Shown: positions 1 to 7,928 of the stretch, one piece after another | Numbering within the stretch: position 1 is the first letter of the stretch | How the letters are laid out: each line of letters begins with the position of its first letter | NCBI GenBank assembly: GCA_016875335.1 | Contig: VGRO01000026.1 | Location: forward strand, 1 to 45,698 | Source: Deltaproteobacteria bacterium | GTDB lineage: Bacteria > Myxococcota_A > UBA9042 | Direction: 5' to 3' | Length of the DNA: 45,698 nucleotides | Notes under the pieces: generated by a model | Database searches by the model: none | Seen by the model: the letters and a program-made list of their open reading frames with translations, nothing else | Told to the model about the DNA's origin: nothing | Program-made: the position numbers and the translations under genes

Positions 1-34
1 CGCCCGTTTGCGCCCTGCGCCCGTTTGCGCCCTG
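1..34. repeat. 17-bp perfect tandem repeat at the window edge
   Basis: Bases 1–17 and 18–34 are identical. The second unit supplies the putative -35 hexamer of the promoter for the selenoprotein candidate at 90. More units may lie to the left of the window. The repeat would place a second TTGCGC 17 bp upstream of the used one. Confidence 0.9.
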
Positions 35-54
35 CGCGCAGGGGCTGCTACCTT
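25..54 (+). promoter_or_regulatory. Putative sigma-70 promoter for the gene at 90
   Basis: A -35-like TTGCGC at 25–30 is separated by 18 bp from TACCTT at 49–54, preceded by TGC (extended -10). Predicted start of transcription is near 61, leaving a leader of about 30 nt with a Shine-Dalgarno GAGAGGA. The -10 resembles those seen elsewhere in the window. Confidence 0.45.
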
Positions 55-89
55 GGCGCCCGGCGCCCGCCGCCGCGAGAGGACCGACC

Positions 90-1490
90 GTGAACAAGAC
101 CAAATGGCTGGCTTTGCTGGCCCTGGCCATCGCGGCCGCGGCTGTGGTGGCCTGGCAGGTGCCGCGGGCCGCGCGCACTGCCGTCGCCCAGGCGCCGCTG
201 TTGCGCGTGCCGCCGAGCGCCGGGGCCGAGGCATTCCTGCACGCCCACGCCAGCCTGCTGCAAGAAGCCGCGCGGCTGGAACGGCCGACGGATCTGCCGA
301 CCCTGGTCGCTGTCGATCGCGACATCGCTGAACCGCCGGCCGCCGCCGGGACCACCTCAGTGCTGCCGCCGGTGCCGCCAGAAGCGCAGGTCCACCTGGC
401 CTTCACCAGCAGCGTGTTGGGCGAACTCGACCCCTGCGGTTGAGCGCACAACCCGCTGGGCGGTCTGGCCCGGCGCAGCAGTTGGTTCAAGGATCTGCGC
501 CACGGCGCCCACCACGTCCTCGCGCTCGACGCAGGCGGTCTGCTCGTCGCCAATCCGGCGATGGCGACCGAGCGACCCGGCGAGGTCGCGGCCCGCAGCG
601 AGTTTGTCGCCAGGATCTATGCGCAGTTGGGCTACGCAGCCGTCAACGTCGGCGCCCATGAACTCGCCGCGGGCCTGGGCGAACTGCGGCGCTTTGGCAA
701 GTTGGCCAAGCTCCAACTGCTTTCGGCCAACTTGCGCGACGCCAAGACCGGCGCGCCCGCCTTCGACCGCTACCTGGTGCGCCAAGTCGGGCCCCTGAAA
801 GTCGCCGTCGTCGGTGTGGTGTCCGCGGCCCTGGCCGACCGCGGCAGGTTGATCGACGGCCAGGGACTCGATGTCGTCGATCCGATCGCCGTGCTGCAAG
901 ACCTGGTCCCCACGTTGCGCAAACAGGGCGCAGAATTGGTGGTCGTCTTGAGCCAGTTGCGACGCAACGAGATCGAGTCGCTGGCCCATCGGGTGCCGGC
1001 CGTGGATCTGGTGCTGGGCTCCATGGACATGGAATTGACGCTTCAGCCCCTCACGGTTGGCAAACAGGCGCTGTGGGTCGACGCCTATACCAAAGGCAAA
1101 TACGTCGTCGACGTCGCCATCAGCGTGCGCGGCAACCGCGACCGGTTCCTCGCCGCCAACCTGCGCGACGCCAAACTGACCGAGCGCGCCGACGCCGCCC
1201 GCCAACTCCAGGATCTGACTGCGCAACTGGACGATGCCGACCGGCCCGGCGGCGCCCTGCAGTTGACCGCCGAGACCCGCGCCGCCATGGAAGCCCAGCG
1301 CACCGCCGCGCGCGCGCGCCTGCAACGGTTGACCCACGAGGTCGAGAATGCCGACACCCACGTTCCAGCCGACGCCTCGACGGTCGAGGTCCTGGCGGCG
1401 GCGCTCGCCACCAGCGTGGCAGACGACCCGGCGATCGACAAGCAGGTCAAGGCCTTCCAGGTCAAGTACCCCAAGTTGCCCGGGCATTGA
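90..1490 (+). CDS. Candidate selenoprotein, 5'-nucleotidase/UshA-like fold, in-frame TGA at 441–443 read as Sec118
   Basis: GTG start at 90 with GAGAGGA six bases upstream. The N-terminus is a signal peptide or anchor (MNKTKWLALLALAIAAAAVVAW). The frame reads to a TGA at 441–443, then continues open, without another stop, to 1490: 466 residues with Sec118. Around the TGA the protein reads LGELDPCG-U-AHNPLGGLARR. Phosphoesterase-fold proteins of deltaproteobacteria commonly carry PCGC followed by GGLARR here, so the TGA sits at a family cysteine. The metal ligands of true 5'-nucleotidases look lost: the first motif is TSSVLG rather than TNDLHG, SH is SQ, and GGH is GSM. The role is therefore more likely redox than phosphatase (inference). 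The C-terminal 130 residues are charged and helical. A bacterial SECIS-like hairpin follows the TGA. The alternative is a pseudogene, or two separate ORFs (90–443 and 561–1490). Confidence 0.82.
441..475 (+). promoter_or_regulatory. Putative bacterial SECIS element (selenocysteine insertion)
   Basis: TGA at 441–443 is followed by 18 nt and then an apical loop. Bases 454–461 pair with 468–475 (eight pairs, one of them G-U), closing the six-base loop GGUCUG at 462–467. The bacterial SECIS bound by SelB lies just downstream of UGA and needs G and U in the apical loop. E. coli fdhF, as I recall it, has GGUCU at the same 18-nt distance. The structure was folded by eye only. Confidence 0.75.
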
Positions 1491-1508
1491 CCGGCCAGAG
1501 CGCGTGCT

Positions 1509-1525
1509 GCCGTGCGGTGCACGGC
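1509..1525. terminator. Small hairpin between convergent genes
   Basis: GCCGTGC (1509–1515) and GCACGGC (1519–1525) form a 7-bp stem with loop GGT in the 123-bp gap between the selenoprotein candidate and the convergent Cys-rich gene. There is no T-tract, so a terminator role is only suggested by position. Confidence 0.25.
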
Positions 1526-1613
1526 GTCTGGGTCAACATCTGCCCCGGTCCCTGCCAGGGGCCTGCGCCCGGCCTTGGTGGAATCTGCACCGCGGGCGCA
1601 CGGACCTGTGCGG

Positions 1614-2951
1614 TCATGGCGCGCAGTTCGTCTTGTAGCACTCGCCCATCGCCTGGTACTTGGCAAGCCCCGCGGCCGGTGCGCAGTTGTTGGCGCATGT
1701 CTGGTCGCCCGCGCACTTGCCCAGGCAGGTGACCAGCGTGCCGCACGCTGCAATCTGGTTGCACTGGTCGAGCTGGTCCTGGCAATTGGCCTGAAGGCAG
1801 GCATTGTCCTGGCAACCGTTCTGCTCGGCGCAACCGGCGATCGCGCCGTACGCCCAGATGCCCAGGCATCCCTGGTCCGCCTGGCACGCCGCCAACTGGC
1901 TGCCGCACTTGTCCTTGAGGCAGTCGCCGGTCGATCCGCCTTTGCACTGGTTGTTGGTGCAGGTCTGCCCCGACGGACAAGTTCCGCAATTGCTGGGGCA
2001 CCCCGCCACGTACCCGCACTGGGCGCCTTTGGAGGCACAGCACGCGGAGCTGCCGCAGTCCTTGGCGCAATTGCTCGAAGTTTCGCCCGATTCGCACTTG
2101 CCGTTGCCGCAGACTGGCTTGCTTCCGCAGTCCTGCGGGCAGGAGGACGACGTCTCGCCGCCAGCGCACTTGCCGTCGCCGCAGAATCCCGCGCCGCCCG
2201 CCAAGCAGCCGCTGGTTTCAGCGCACTGGGCGAGCAGGATGGTCTGCTCGCTGAAGTTCTTCTGCGCACACTGCGCGAGGCACGTCAGATCTTTGCAACC
2301 CTCGCCGCACTGCAAGAACGCGATGCAGGCGTTGTCGGCGCCGCACGCGCTCCACTGCTGCGTGCACTTGAGCGACAGGCACTGCGAGAGCTTGGTCGAA
2401 ATGGTCTCGGCGGTATCGGCCGGCGCGTCAGGGCCGCTATCGGCGACGACGACCACCTCCTTGACGGTGTCCGGCGTCGTCGTCTGGTCGGCCGACACGG
2501 TGTCGGGTCCCTGCGGGGCATCGAGCGGCGGACCGACCTCGACTGATGGCGCGTCGCCGGGGCCGGTGGTCGTCGAGCCGTCCGCAGCCGTCGTTCCGCC
2601 ATCGGCCGGACCCGCGTCGGCGACGCCCGGGTTGCCGGCAGGCTTGCACGACGTCACGATGAGTGACGATCCCCCGCCAGCCGCGTTCTCGCTGCACACC
2701 TGGTCGGCCGGGCAGATCTCCACTTGTACCCACTTGGCACTGCCCGCGTCACACGCCATGCGCGCCTTGCCGAAGCAGCCCTCTTTGGCCGTCGCCGGGT
2801 TGCACACGGCGCCGGGTGCGCCGCCCGAGCCGAGTGCCGTCCCCGTGCCGCCCCCGCCTCCACCTCCGCCCCCGGCTGCGACACATGCGCTGCACAAGAA
2901 GGTGGCGACAGCGGCCAGCAGGGACGAGGAGCAGATTCGGGCCGGTGCCAT
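1614..2951 (-). CDS. Secreted Cys-rich protein with CGDGKC/CGNGKC repeats
   Basis: 445 residues from an ATG at 2951 (MAPARICSSSLLAAVATFLC). The N-terminus is an export signal; cysteines at 19 and 22 could serve lipidation, but the lipobox is poor. A poly-Gly stretch and a long Ala/Asp/Pro/Thr linker follow, to about residue 180. The C-terminal half is packed with cysteines. It includes two tandem units of the type CGxGKC-x-GGETSSxC-xx-DCG, a pattern common in Cys-rich repeats of myxobacterial surface proteins. Further CxxC, CxxxC and CxxxxC pairs suggest an extracellular disulfide-bonded domain. No catalytic motif is recognised. A promoter lies at 3045–3072, giving a leader of about 87 nt. 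The gene stands alone and converges on the selenoprotein candidate. Confidence 0.8.
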   Translation of the reverse strand: MAPARICSSSLLAAVATFLCSACVAAGGGGGGGGGTGTALGSGGAPGAVCNPATAKEGCFGKARMACDAGSAKWVQVEICPADQVCSENAAGGGSSLIVTSCKPAGNPGVADAGPADGGTTAADGSTTTGPGDAPSVEVGPPLDAPQGPDTVSADQTTTPDTVKEVVVVADSGPDAPADTAETISTKLSQCLSLKCTQQWSACGADNACIAFLQCGEGCKDLTCLAQCAQKNFSEQTILLAQCAETSGCLAGGAGFCGDGKCAGGETSSSCPQDCGSKPVCGNGKCESGETSSNCAKDCGSSACCASKGAQCGYVAGCPSNCGTCPSGQTCTNNQCKGGSTGDCLKDKCGSQLAACQADQGCLGIWAYGAIAGCAEQNGCQDNACLQANCQDQLDQCNQIAACGTLVTCLGKCAGDQTCANNCAPAAGLAKYQAMGECYKTNCAP

Positions 2952-3044
2952 GGCGTACCCCAGGGGCCGGTGCGGCGACCGGCAGGATTGCAGCGTCGGG
3001 CGGTCCGCGGCGGATTCGCTGCCCACGGCCGCAAAAGGCCAGCC

Positions 3045-3072
3045 ATTGTATCGGCCTTTCGGGTGGTTGCAA
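3045..3072 (-). promoter_or_regulatory. Putative promoter of the Cys-rich gene
   Basis: On the minus strand, TTGCAA (3067–3072) and TACAAT (3045–3050) are separated by 16 bp. The -10 is close to consensus and is one of the few AT-rich hexamers in this GC-rich gap. Confidence 0.55.
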
Positions 3073-3191
3073 GGGCGCGCGCCCCACGGAGCACGCCCCC
3101 GGCACCCCAGACCGCCGTCGCACTTCGGCTCTTCGGATCCGCATGTGCCGCGCGGGCCGCCGCGCAGCGCCGCACTCCAACGGCAACCGCG

Positions 3192-3220
3192 TTGACCGCA
3201 GCCCGCTTTTCCGCTCAAAT
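3192..3220 (+). promoter_or_regulatory. Putative promoter of the ppiD-uvrC pair
   Basis: TTGACC (3192–3197), 17 bp, TCAAAT (3215–3220). Transcription would start near 3227, about 88 nt before the ATG at 3315. The 3073–3191 stretch between the two divergent promoters shows nothing else recognisable. Confidence 0.5.
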
Positions 3221-3314
3221 ACCGCGCCCCGCGGCGAACCCCCTGGTCCGCCCGGCCGCAATCCGGTCCTGGATTCGCCCCTGGGCGCGATCCTGGGCCA
3301 CAGGAGAATTTCCG

Positions 3315-5423
3315 ATGCTCGACGTGATGCGCCGCCACAGCAAGTCGACCTTGATCTACGTGCTTTTCGGCATGCTGATCGCGGTGTTCGTGCTGACCTT
3401 CAACACGGCTTCGCGGACCGGCGCAGGGGCAGGCGAGGCCGAGGTGATGGCCACGGTCGACGGCGCGACGATCGATGCGGCGACGCTCAACCTTGCGATG
3501 ATGCTCAGCACCGATCCGCCGCCGCCCAACGCCGACAAGTTCGAGAAGTGGCAGGCCGAGCAGCAATACGAGAAGACCCGCCTGCGCCACAGCGGCGGCT
3601 ATCCCGAGGCGATGGCCCTGGTTCCGCACGCCGGCAAGCCGTCGCCCGTCAAGGTCGAAAAGGTGATGGCCGAATTGGTGGAAGGCGTACTGGTCGCAAA
3701 GGACGCCGTCCGTCACGGCCTGGGCGTCAGCGACACCGAGCTGGCCAAGCGGGTCGTGGCCTTGCAGCGCGTGTTCGGCCAGGATCTGCTCGACGAGTCG
3801 GGCAACTTCGATCCGCGCAAATACGACCAGTTCGTGCGCTTTCGCTTGCAGACCAGCAAGGCGGCGCTCGAGGAGTTCCTGCGGCGCGAGATCCTGCGCG
3901 ACAAAATGGCGCAGATCGTCACCCAAGGCATCGTCGTGGCGCCGGCGGAGGTGGATGCGCTTTCTGCCGCCGATGCCAGTCGGCCGCGCCTGGAGGTGTT
4001 GACGCTCGACGCTACGAGCGCGGCCAAGGCCGTGACGGTGACCAGCGAGGAGGCAGCCGCGTGGGCAGCCAGCCACGCCGACGCCGTTGCTGCCGAATAC
4101 GCCGCCCAGGCCAGCAAGTACAAGGTCCCGGACAAGTTCAACATTCGTGGCATCCTTGTCGCTGCGCCGAGCGCCGAAGACGAGACCGACGAGGCCAAGA
4201 AGCAGTCGGCCACCGACGCGCGCGCGGCCAAGAAAGCCGATGCCCAGGCCATCCGCGCCGAGCTCGACAAGGCGTGGGCCGGCGAGGTCCGGCTCGCGCC
4301 GGTTCCGCCCAAGTCTGACGATCCGGACAAGCCGGCGGAAGCCGTGGGTGACCCCAAGACCGCAACCGAGGTCACCGGCCAGGAGCGCTCCGATCGGCTC
4401 TTGCACCACTTCAGCAAGCTCGCCGAGCAAAAGACCGAAGACAGCGTCTACAAGGACGCCGGGGGCAAATACGTCGAGGACTACGACGCCGAACGGCTCG
4501 ATCGGCAGCCGTTCGGTCCGGCGGTCAAGGCGGCGGTCGCGGGTGCGAAGGAACTGGACCTGGCCGGGCCGGTCGAGGGCAAGAAGGGCTGGTGGGTGTT
4601 GGTCATCGAAAAGAAGATCGCCGGCAGGGAGACGCCGCTCGACGCCGCACGCGACGAGATCGCGAAGGGGTTGATGGCCAAAGACAAGGCCGCGAAGGAA
4701 CTCGACGGCATCGCCAGCGCCGTCTTGGCCGCCGCCCAGGCCACGCCGACGACCGCGTTGCCCGACGTCGTCAAGAAGTGGTGCAAGGACCGCGGGCTGG
4801 CCGAAGACGCGCTGGCTGCGTTCGAGGCGCCGCCGATGGGCAAGAGCCCGATGGAATCGCTGAGCGACCTTTCGGCGCTTTTCGGTTCGGCACCCAAGAT
4901 CGACGACCCCGAAGCCGTGCCCGGCGTGGGCCGCCACCCCGAATTGGCCAAGGCCGCCGCTCAGCTCAAGGCTGGCGCGCCGATCGCGCCAAAGGTATTC
5001 CACTCCGAGGACGGCAAGACCCGCTATGTGGTGCGGCTGGCCAACGCCCGGCCGAGCGACGCGGCGAACGACGCAAAACTCAAGGACAACCTGGCCAAGA
5101 CGCTGACCGGTATCCGCCGCATCGAGGCCTATCGCGCGTACGCCACCAAGCTCATCGCCGACGCGACCAAGGCTGGCCTCGTGCAGACCAGCGAAGCGTA
5201 CGCCCAGAAGCTCAAGGAAGAGCGTGCGCGCTGGGACGACCAGGTCAAGAAGGCTTCCGCTGAGGGTTCCGCTGCTCCGCCGCCGACCGGCGCGCCGCCC
5301 GCCGTGCAACTGAACGTCGGGGGCAAGCCGGTCGAAGTCAAGCTCGACAAGCCAGAACCCGCAGGCACCCCGCCAGCAACGGGGTCGGCGCCTGCCCCCG
5401 CTGGCGATGCCCCGGCCAAATAG
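3315..5423 (+). CDS. ppiD: Membrane-anchored periplasmic chaperone / peptidyl-prolyl isomerase, PpiD/SurA-N type
   Basis: 702 residues. ATG at 3315 has AGGAGA seven bases upstream, which selects it over the longer open frame. Residues 1–12 are cytoplasmic and a single transmembrane helix (YVLFGMLIAVFVLTF) follows, as in PpiD. Next comes a SurA_N-like helical domain with a typical stretch on residue release and cleft formation (DAVRHGLGVSDTELAKRV). The parvulin-like region starts near RGILV and ends with a block of the form LDLAGPVEGKKGWWVLVIEKK, but it holds a long charged insertion (E/D/K/A-rich). It may therefore lack isomerase activity. The last 50 residues are a Pro/Ala-rich tail. In the family PpiD helps fold outer-membrane proteins at the periplasmic face. 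The 3' end overlaps uvrC by 17 nt. Confidence 0.8.
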   Translation: MLDVMRRHSKSTLIYVLFGMLIAVFVLTFNTASRTGAGAGEAEVMATVDGATIDAATLNLAMMLSTDPPPPNADKFEKWQAEQQYEKTRLRHSGGYPEAMALVPHAGKPSPVKVEKVMAELVEGVLVAKDAVRHGLGVSDTELAKRVVALQRVFGQDLLDESGNFDPRKYDQFVRFRLQTSKAALEEFLRREILRDKMAQIVTQGIVVAPAEVDALSAADASRPRLEVLTLDATSAAKAVTVTSEEAAAWAASHADAVAAEYAAQASKYKVPDKFNIRGILVAAPSAEDETDEAKKQSATDARAAKKADAQAIRAELDKAWAGEVRLAPVPPKSDDPDKPAEAVGDPKTATEVTGQERSDRLLHHFSKLAEQKTEDSVYKDAGGKYVEDYDAERLDRQPFGPAVKAAVAGAKELDLAGPVEGKKGWWVLVIEKKIAGRETPLDAARDEIAKGLMAKDKAAKELDGIASAVLAAAQATPTTALPDVVKKWCKDRGLAEDALAAFEAPPMGKSPMESLSDLSALFGSAPKIDDPEAVPGVGRHPELAKAAAQLKAGAPIAPKVFHSEDGKTRYVVRLANARPSDAANDAKLKDNLAKTLTGIRRIEAYRAYATKLIADATKAGLVQTSEAYAQKLKEERARWDDQVKKASAEGSAAPPPTGAPPAVQLNVGGKPVEVKLDKPEPAGTPPATGSAPAPAGDAPAK

Positions 5424-7518
5424 GCGCTCGTCCGGCGCCGCCGGCACGGTTTCTGCCGCAAGCGGCGACCGGCCGTTCGACCCCGAGCAGTTGCAGACCT
5501 ATTTCCGCGACCCCGACGACGCGGTCGATACCTACGCCTTCGACCCCGACGACGCCGCCCTGCCCGGTGAACTCGCCGACGTCGCCGCCGACGCACCATT
5601 TGACTTCGACGCGCGCCTGCGCACCGTCCCCGACCGGCCGGGCGTGTACCTGATGCGCGACCAGCGCGGCCAAGTCGTGTACGTTGGCAAAGCGGCCAGC
5701 TTGCGCGCCCGGCTGCGCCAGTACGCCAGCGGTCAGGACGAACGCTTCTTCGTCGAACACCTGCGCGACGTGCTCGGCGCCATCGACGTGGTCGTCACGG
5801 CTACCGCTAAAGAAGCACTGCTGCTCGAAAACGAGCTCATCAAGCAGCACCAGCCGCGCTTCAACGTCAAGCTCAAAGACGACAAGCGTTTCTTGCATTT
5901 GCGTTTGGATCCGGCCCAGCCCTTCGCCCGGTTGCAGGTGGTGCGGCGGCCCGCCAAGGATGGCGCCCAGTATTTCGGCCCCTACGCGAGCGCCAGTGCG
6001 GCCCGCGCGGCGTTGGCGCAAATCAACCGCCACTTCCTGCTGCGCACCTGCCCCGACAGCATCTTTGCCAACCGCACCCGACCGTGTCTGGAGTACCAGA
6101 TCCGCCGCTGCCTCGGGCCGTGCACGTTGCCCGTGGACCCGGAGGACTACGCCGGCCACGTCCGCGACGTCGCGCTGTTCCTGTCCGGTCGCCGCCGCGA
6201 GTTGGTGGACCGCCTCAAGCAGCGCATGGCCGCGGCCGCCCAAGCCGAGGAGTACGAACGCGCCGCGCGCATCCGTGACCACATCAGGGCCCTGCAGACC
6301 AGCCTGGAGACCCAGCACACGGTGCTGCTCGACCAACCGCGGTCGTTGGACGTCGTCGGGATCTACCGTCAGGGCGCGCGGGTGTGCGTCGCGATCCTGC
6401 CGTTTCGCGAGGGCGTGCTGCTCGGCAGCCAGGGCCACGTGCTCAAGGACCAGCAGTGGGCCGACGCCGAGGTCATCGCAGGATTCCTGCAATTGGCCTA
6501 TGACCGCGGCCGCGCGGTGCCCGACGAGGTGGTGGTGCCGGTCGATCTCGCCGACGCCGTGGTATTGGCCGAATGGCTGACCGATCTGCGTCGCCAGCGC
6601 GCCGACCTGCTGGGCCAAGCCCCGCCGCGCGGCGCCGTCGACCTCGTATTCGCCCAACGTGGACCCAAGGTGCGCCTGTTACAGATGGCGGCCGAGAACG
6701 CCGAGCAAGTGTTCGCCGACCATGCCCGGACCGCCGAACGCCGCGAGGCGACCCTGGTCGGCCTGCAGCGCAACCTGCACCTGCGGCGGCTGCCCCGACG
6801 CATCGAGTGCTATGACATCAGCAACATCAGCGGCACGGATCCGACCGGTTCGATGGCCGTCGCCCTGGATGGCGATGTGGCGCCCGCCCACTGCCGCACG
6901 TTTGCCGTGAGATCGCAAGAAACACCAAATGATTTCTTGATGATGCGCGAAGTGCTCTCGCGACGGCTCGAGCGCGCCAAGTCGGCGGGTTGGCCGCTGC
7001 CCGACCTCGTGGTGGTCGACGGCGGCAAGGGACAGCTCAAAGCCGTGGAACTGGTCTTTGAAGAACTGGGCCTCGGCGATTTCGTCGATCTGGTCGGTCT
7101 GGCCAAGGCGCGCACCCTGGAGAGCGACGACCGCGGCGTCAGCGCAGCGTCGCCCGAGCGCGTGTTCCTGCGCGGCATCAAGAATCCGGTGGTCCTGCCG
7201 CAGAACAGCAACGAAATCTACCTGCTGACCCGGCTGCGCGACGAGGCGCACCGCCTTGCCGTCACGCTGCACCGCAAGCGCCGCGGCAAGCGCACCCTGC
7301 GATCCAAGCTCGACGGCATCCCCGGGGTAGGCGAGGCCAAGCGCAAGGCCCTGCTCAGCGCCCTGGGTTCGGTCAAGGCCGTCGCCGCCGCCGACGCGGA
7401 TGCCATCGCGCAGGTGCCCGGCATTGGTGCTGAATTGGCGCGACGGATCGTTGCGGTGTTGCGCGGCTCCGGGCGTCAACCTCCGGTGATGACGTCGCCC
7501 GACCCTTCGACCATCTGA
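5407..7518 (+). CDS. uvrC: UvrABC excinuclease subunit C
   Basis: 703 residues. UvrC makes both incisions beside a UvrB-bound lesion in nucleotide excision repair. Domains in order: a non-conserved acidic N-terminal extension of about 70 residues; GIY-YIG nuclease (PGVYLMRDQRGQVVYVGKA); a Cys-containing loop (CPDSIFANRTRPCLEYQIRRCLGPC); UVR domain (RRRELVDRLKQRM ... EEYERAARIRDHI); RNase H-like C-terminal nuclease (ECYDISNISGT ... PNDFLMM ... DLVVVDGGKGQL); and tandem helix-hairpin-helix motifs (IPGVGEAKRKALL, VPGIGAELARRI). The ATG lies inside the ppiD end (17-nt overlap), suggesting translational coupling. The stop lies inside the 3' end of the convergent PAAR gene (43-bp overlap). The N-terminal extension could instead mean a later start. 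Confidence 0.95.
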   Translation: MPRPNRRSSGAAGTVSAASGDRPFDPEQLQTYFRDPDDAVDTYAFDPDDAALPGELADVAADAPFDFDARLRTVPDRPGVYLMRDQRGQVVYVGKAASLRARLRQYASGQDERFFVEHLRDVLGAIDVVVTATAKEALLLENELIKQHQPRFNVKLKDDKRFLHLRLDPAQPFARLQVVRRPAKDGAQYFGPYASASAARAALAQINRHFLLRTCPDSIFANRTRPCLEYQIRRCLGPCTLPVDPEDYAGHVRDVALFLSGRRRELVDRLKQRMAAAAQAEEYERAARIRDHIRALQTSLETQHTVLLDQPRSLDVVGIYRQGARVCVAILPFREGVLLGSQGHVLKDQQWADAEVIAGFLQLAYDRGRAVPDEVVVPVDLADAVVLAEWLTDLRRQRADLLGQAPPRGAVDLVFAQRGPKVRLLQMAAENAEQVFADHARTAERREATLVGLQRNLHLRRLPRRIECYDISNISGTDPTGSMAVALDGDVAPAHCRTFAVRSQETPNDFLMMREVLSRRLERAKSAGWPLPDLVVVDGGKGQLKAVELVFEELGLGDFVDLVGLAKARTLESDDRGVSAASPERVFLRGIKNPVVLPQNSNEIYLLTRLRDEAHRLAVTLHRKRRGKRTLRSKLDGIPGVGEAKRKALLSALGSVKAVAAADADAIAQVPGIGAELARRIVAVLRGSGRQPPVMTSPDPSTI

Positions 7519-7796
7519 CCGCTGCCGCCGCAGTGGGTGTCCTTGTCGCCCAGCCGGTGCGCGGCCTTCTTGTTGATGAAGACCGTGCCCGATCCCTTGG
7601 CGGCCGTCCAGGTGTTCGGCCCGCAACACGCCGCGTGCACGCCCGGGTCGCCTACGCGCAAGGCCGCACGGCTGTTGACGTTGACGTTCGGTGAGCCGGC
7701 GACCGCAGGCCCAATCGCCGGATGCGGGCATGCCGGACAGCCGTGGGCGTCGGCGGGAACTTGCGACTTGTCGCCGAGGCGGCTTTGCGCGGGCAT
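7476..7796 (-). CDS. Small PAAR-domain protein
   Basis: 106 residues from the ATG at 7796, chosen because GGAG sits seven bases upstream; the longer open frame has no such site. The sequence has the PAAR pattern of short beta repeats with Pro/Gly/Asn turns: GPAVAGSPNVNVNSRAALRVGD and FINKKAAHRLGDKDTHCGGSG. Conserved His and Cys (H at HGCPACPHP, THC) can bind the metal at the tip. PAAR proteins cap the VgrG spike of type VI secretion systems or the spike of contractile injection systems. No other secretion gene is in the window, so it is an orphan here. The gene is transcribed toward uvrC and overlaps it tail to tail. It lies 132 bp downstream of the NADH dehydrogenase on the same strand. Confidence 0.8.
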   Translation of the reverse strand: MPAQSRLGDKSQVPADAHGCPACPHPAIGPAVAGSPNVNVNSRAALRVGDPGVHAACCGPNTWTAAKGSGTVFINKKAAHRLGDKDTHCGGSGQMVEGSGDVITGG

Positions 7797-7928
7797 GGAC
7801 TCACTCCAGCGGGCGGCCACGATGGTCGCGCGACCTGTCGCAGAAACTATCGCCGCGCTCGATCGCGCGCAAGGCCCCGGTGTCGCCCATGCCACAACCG
7901 GGGGCGCGGGTGCCCCAGCCACGCGTGG

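Noticed and set aside
357-1487. Long open frame on the minus strand opposite the selenoprotein candidate
   Set aside because: It is antisense to a frame with family similarity, has no recognisable domain and no ribosome site; long shadow frames are common at this GC content.
2952-5447. Upstream extension of the Cys-rich minus-strand frame across the ppiD gene
   Set aside because: It is opposite PpiD-like coding sequence; signal peptide and promoter support the start at 2951.
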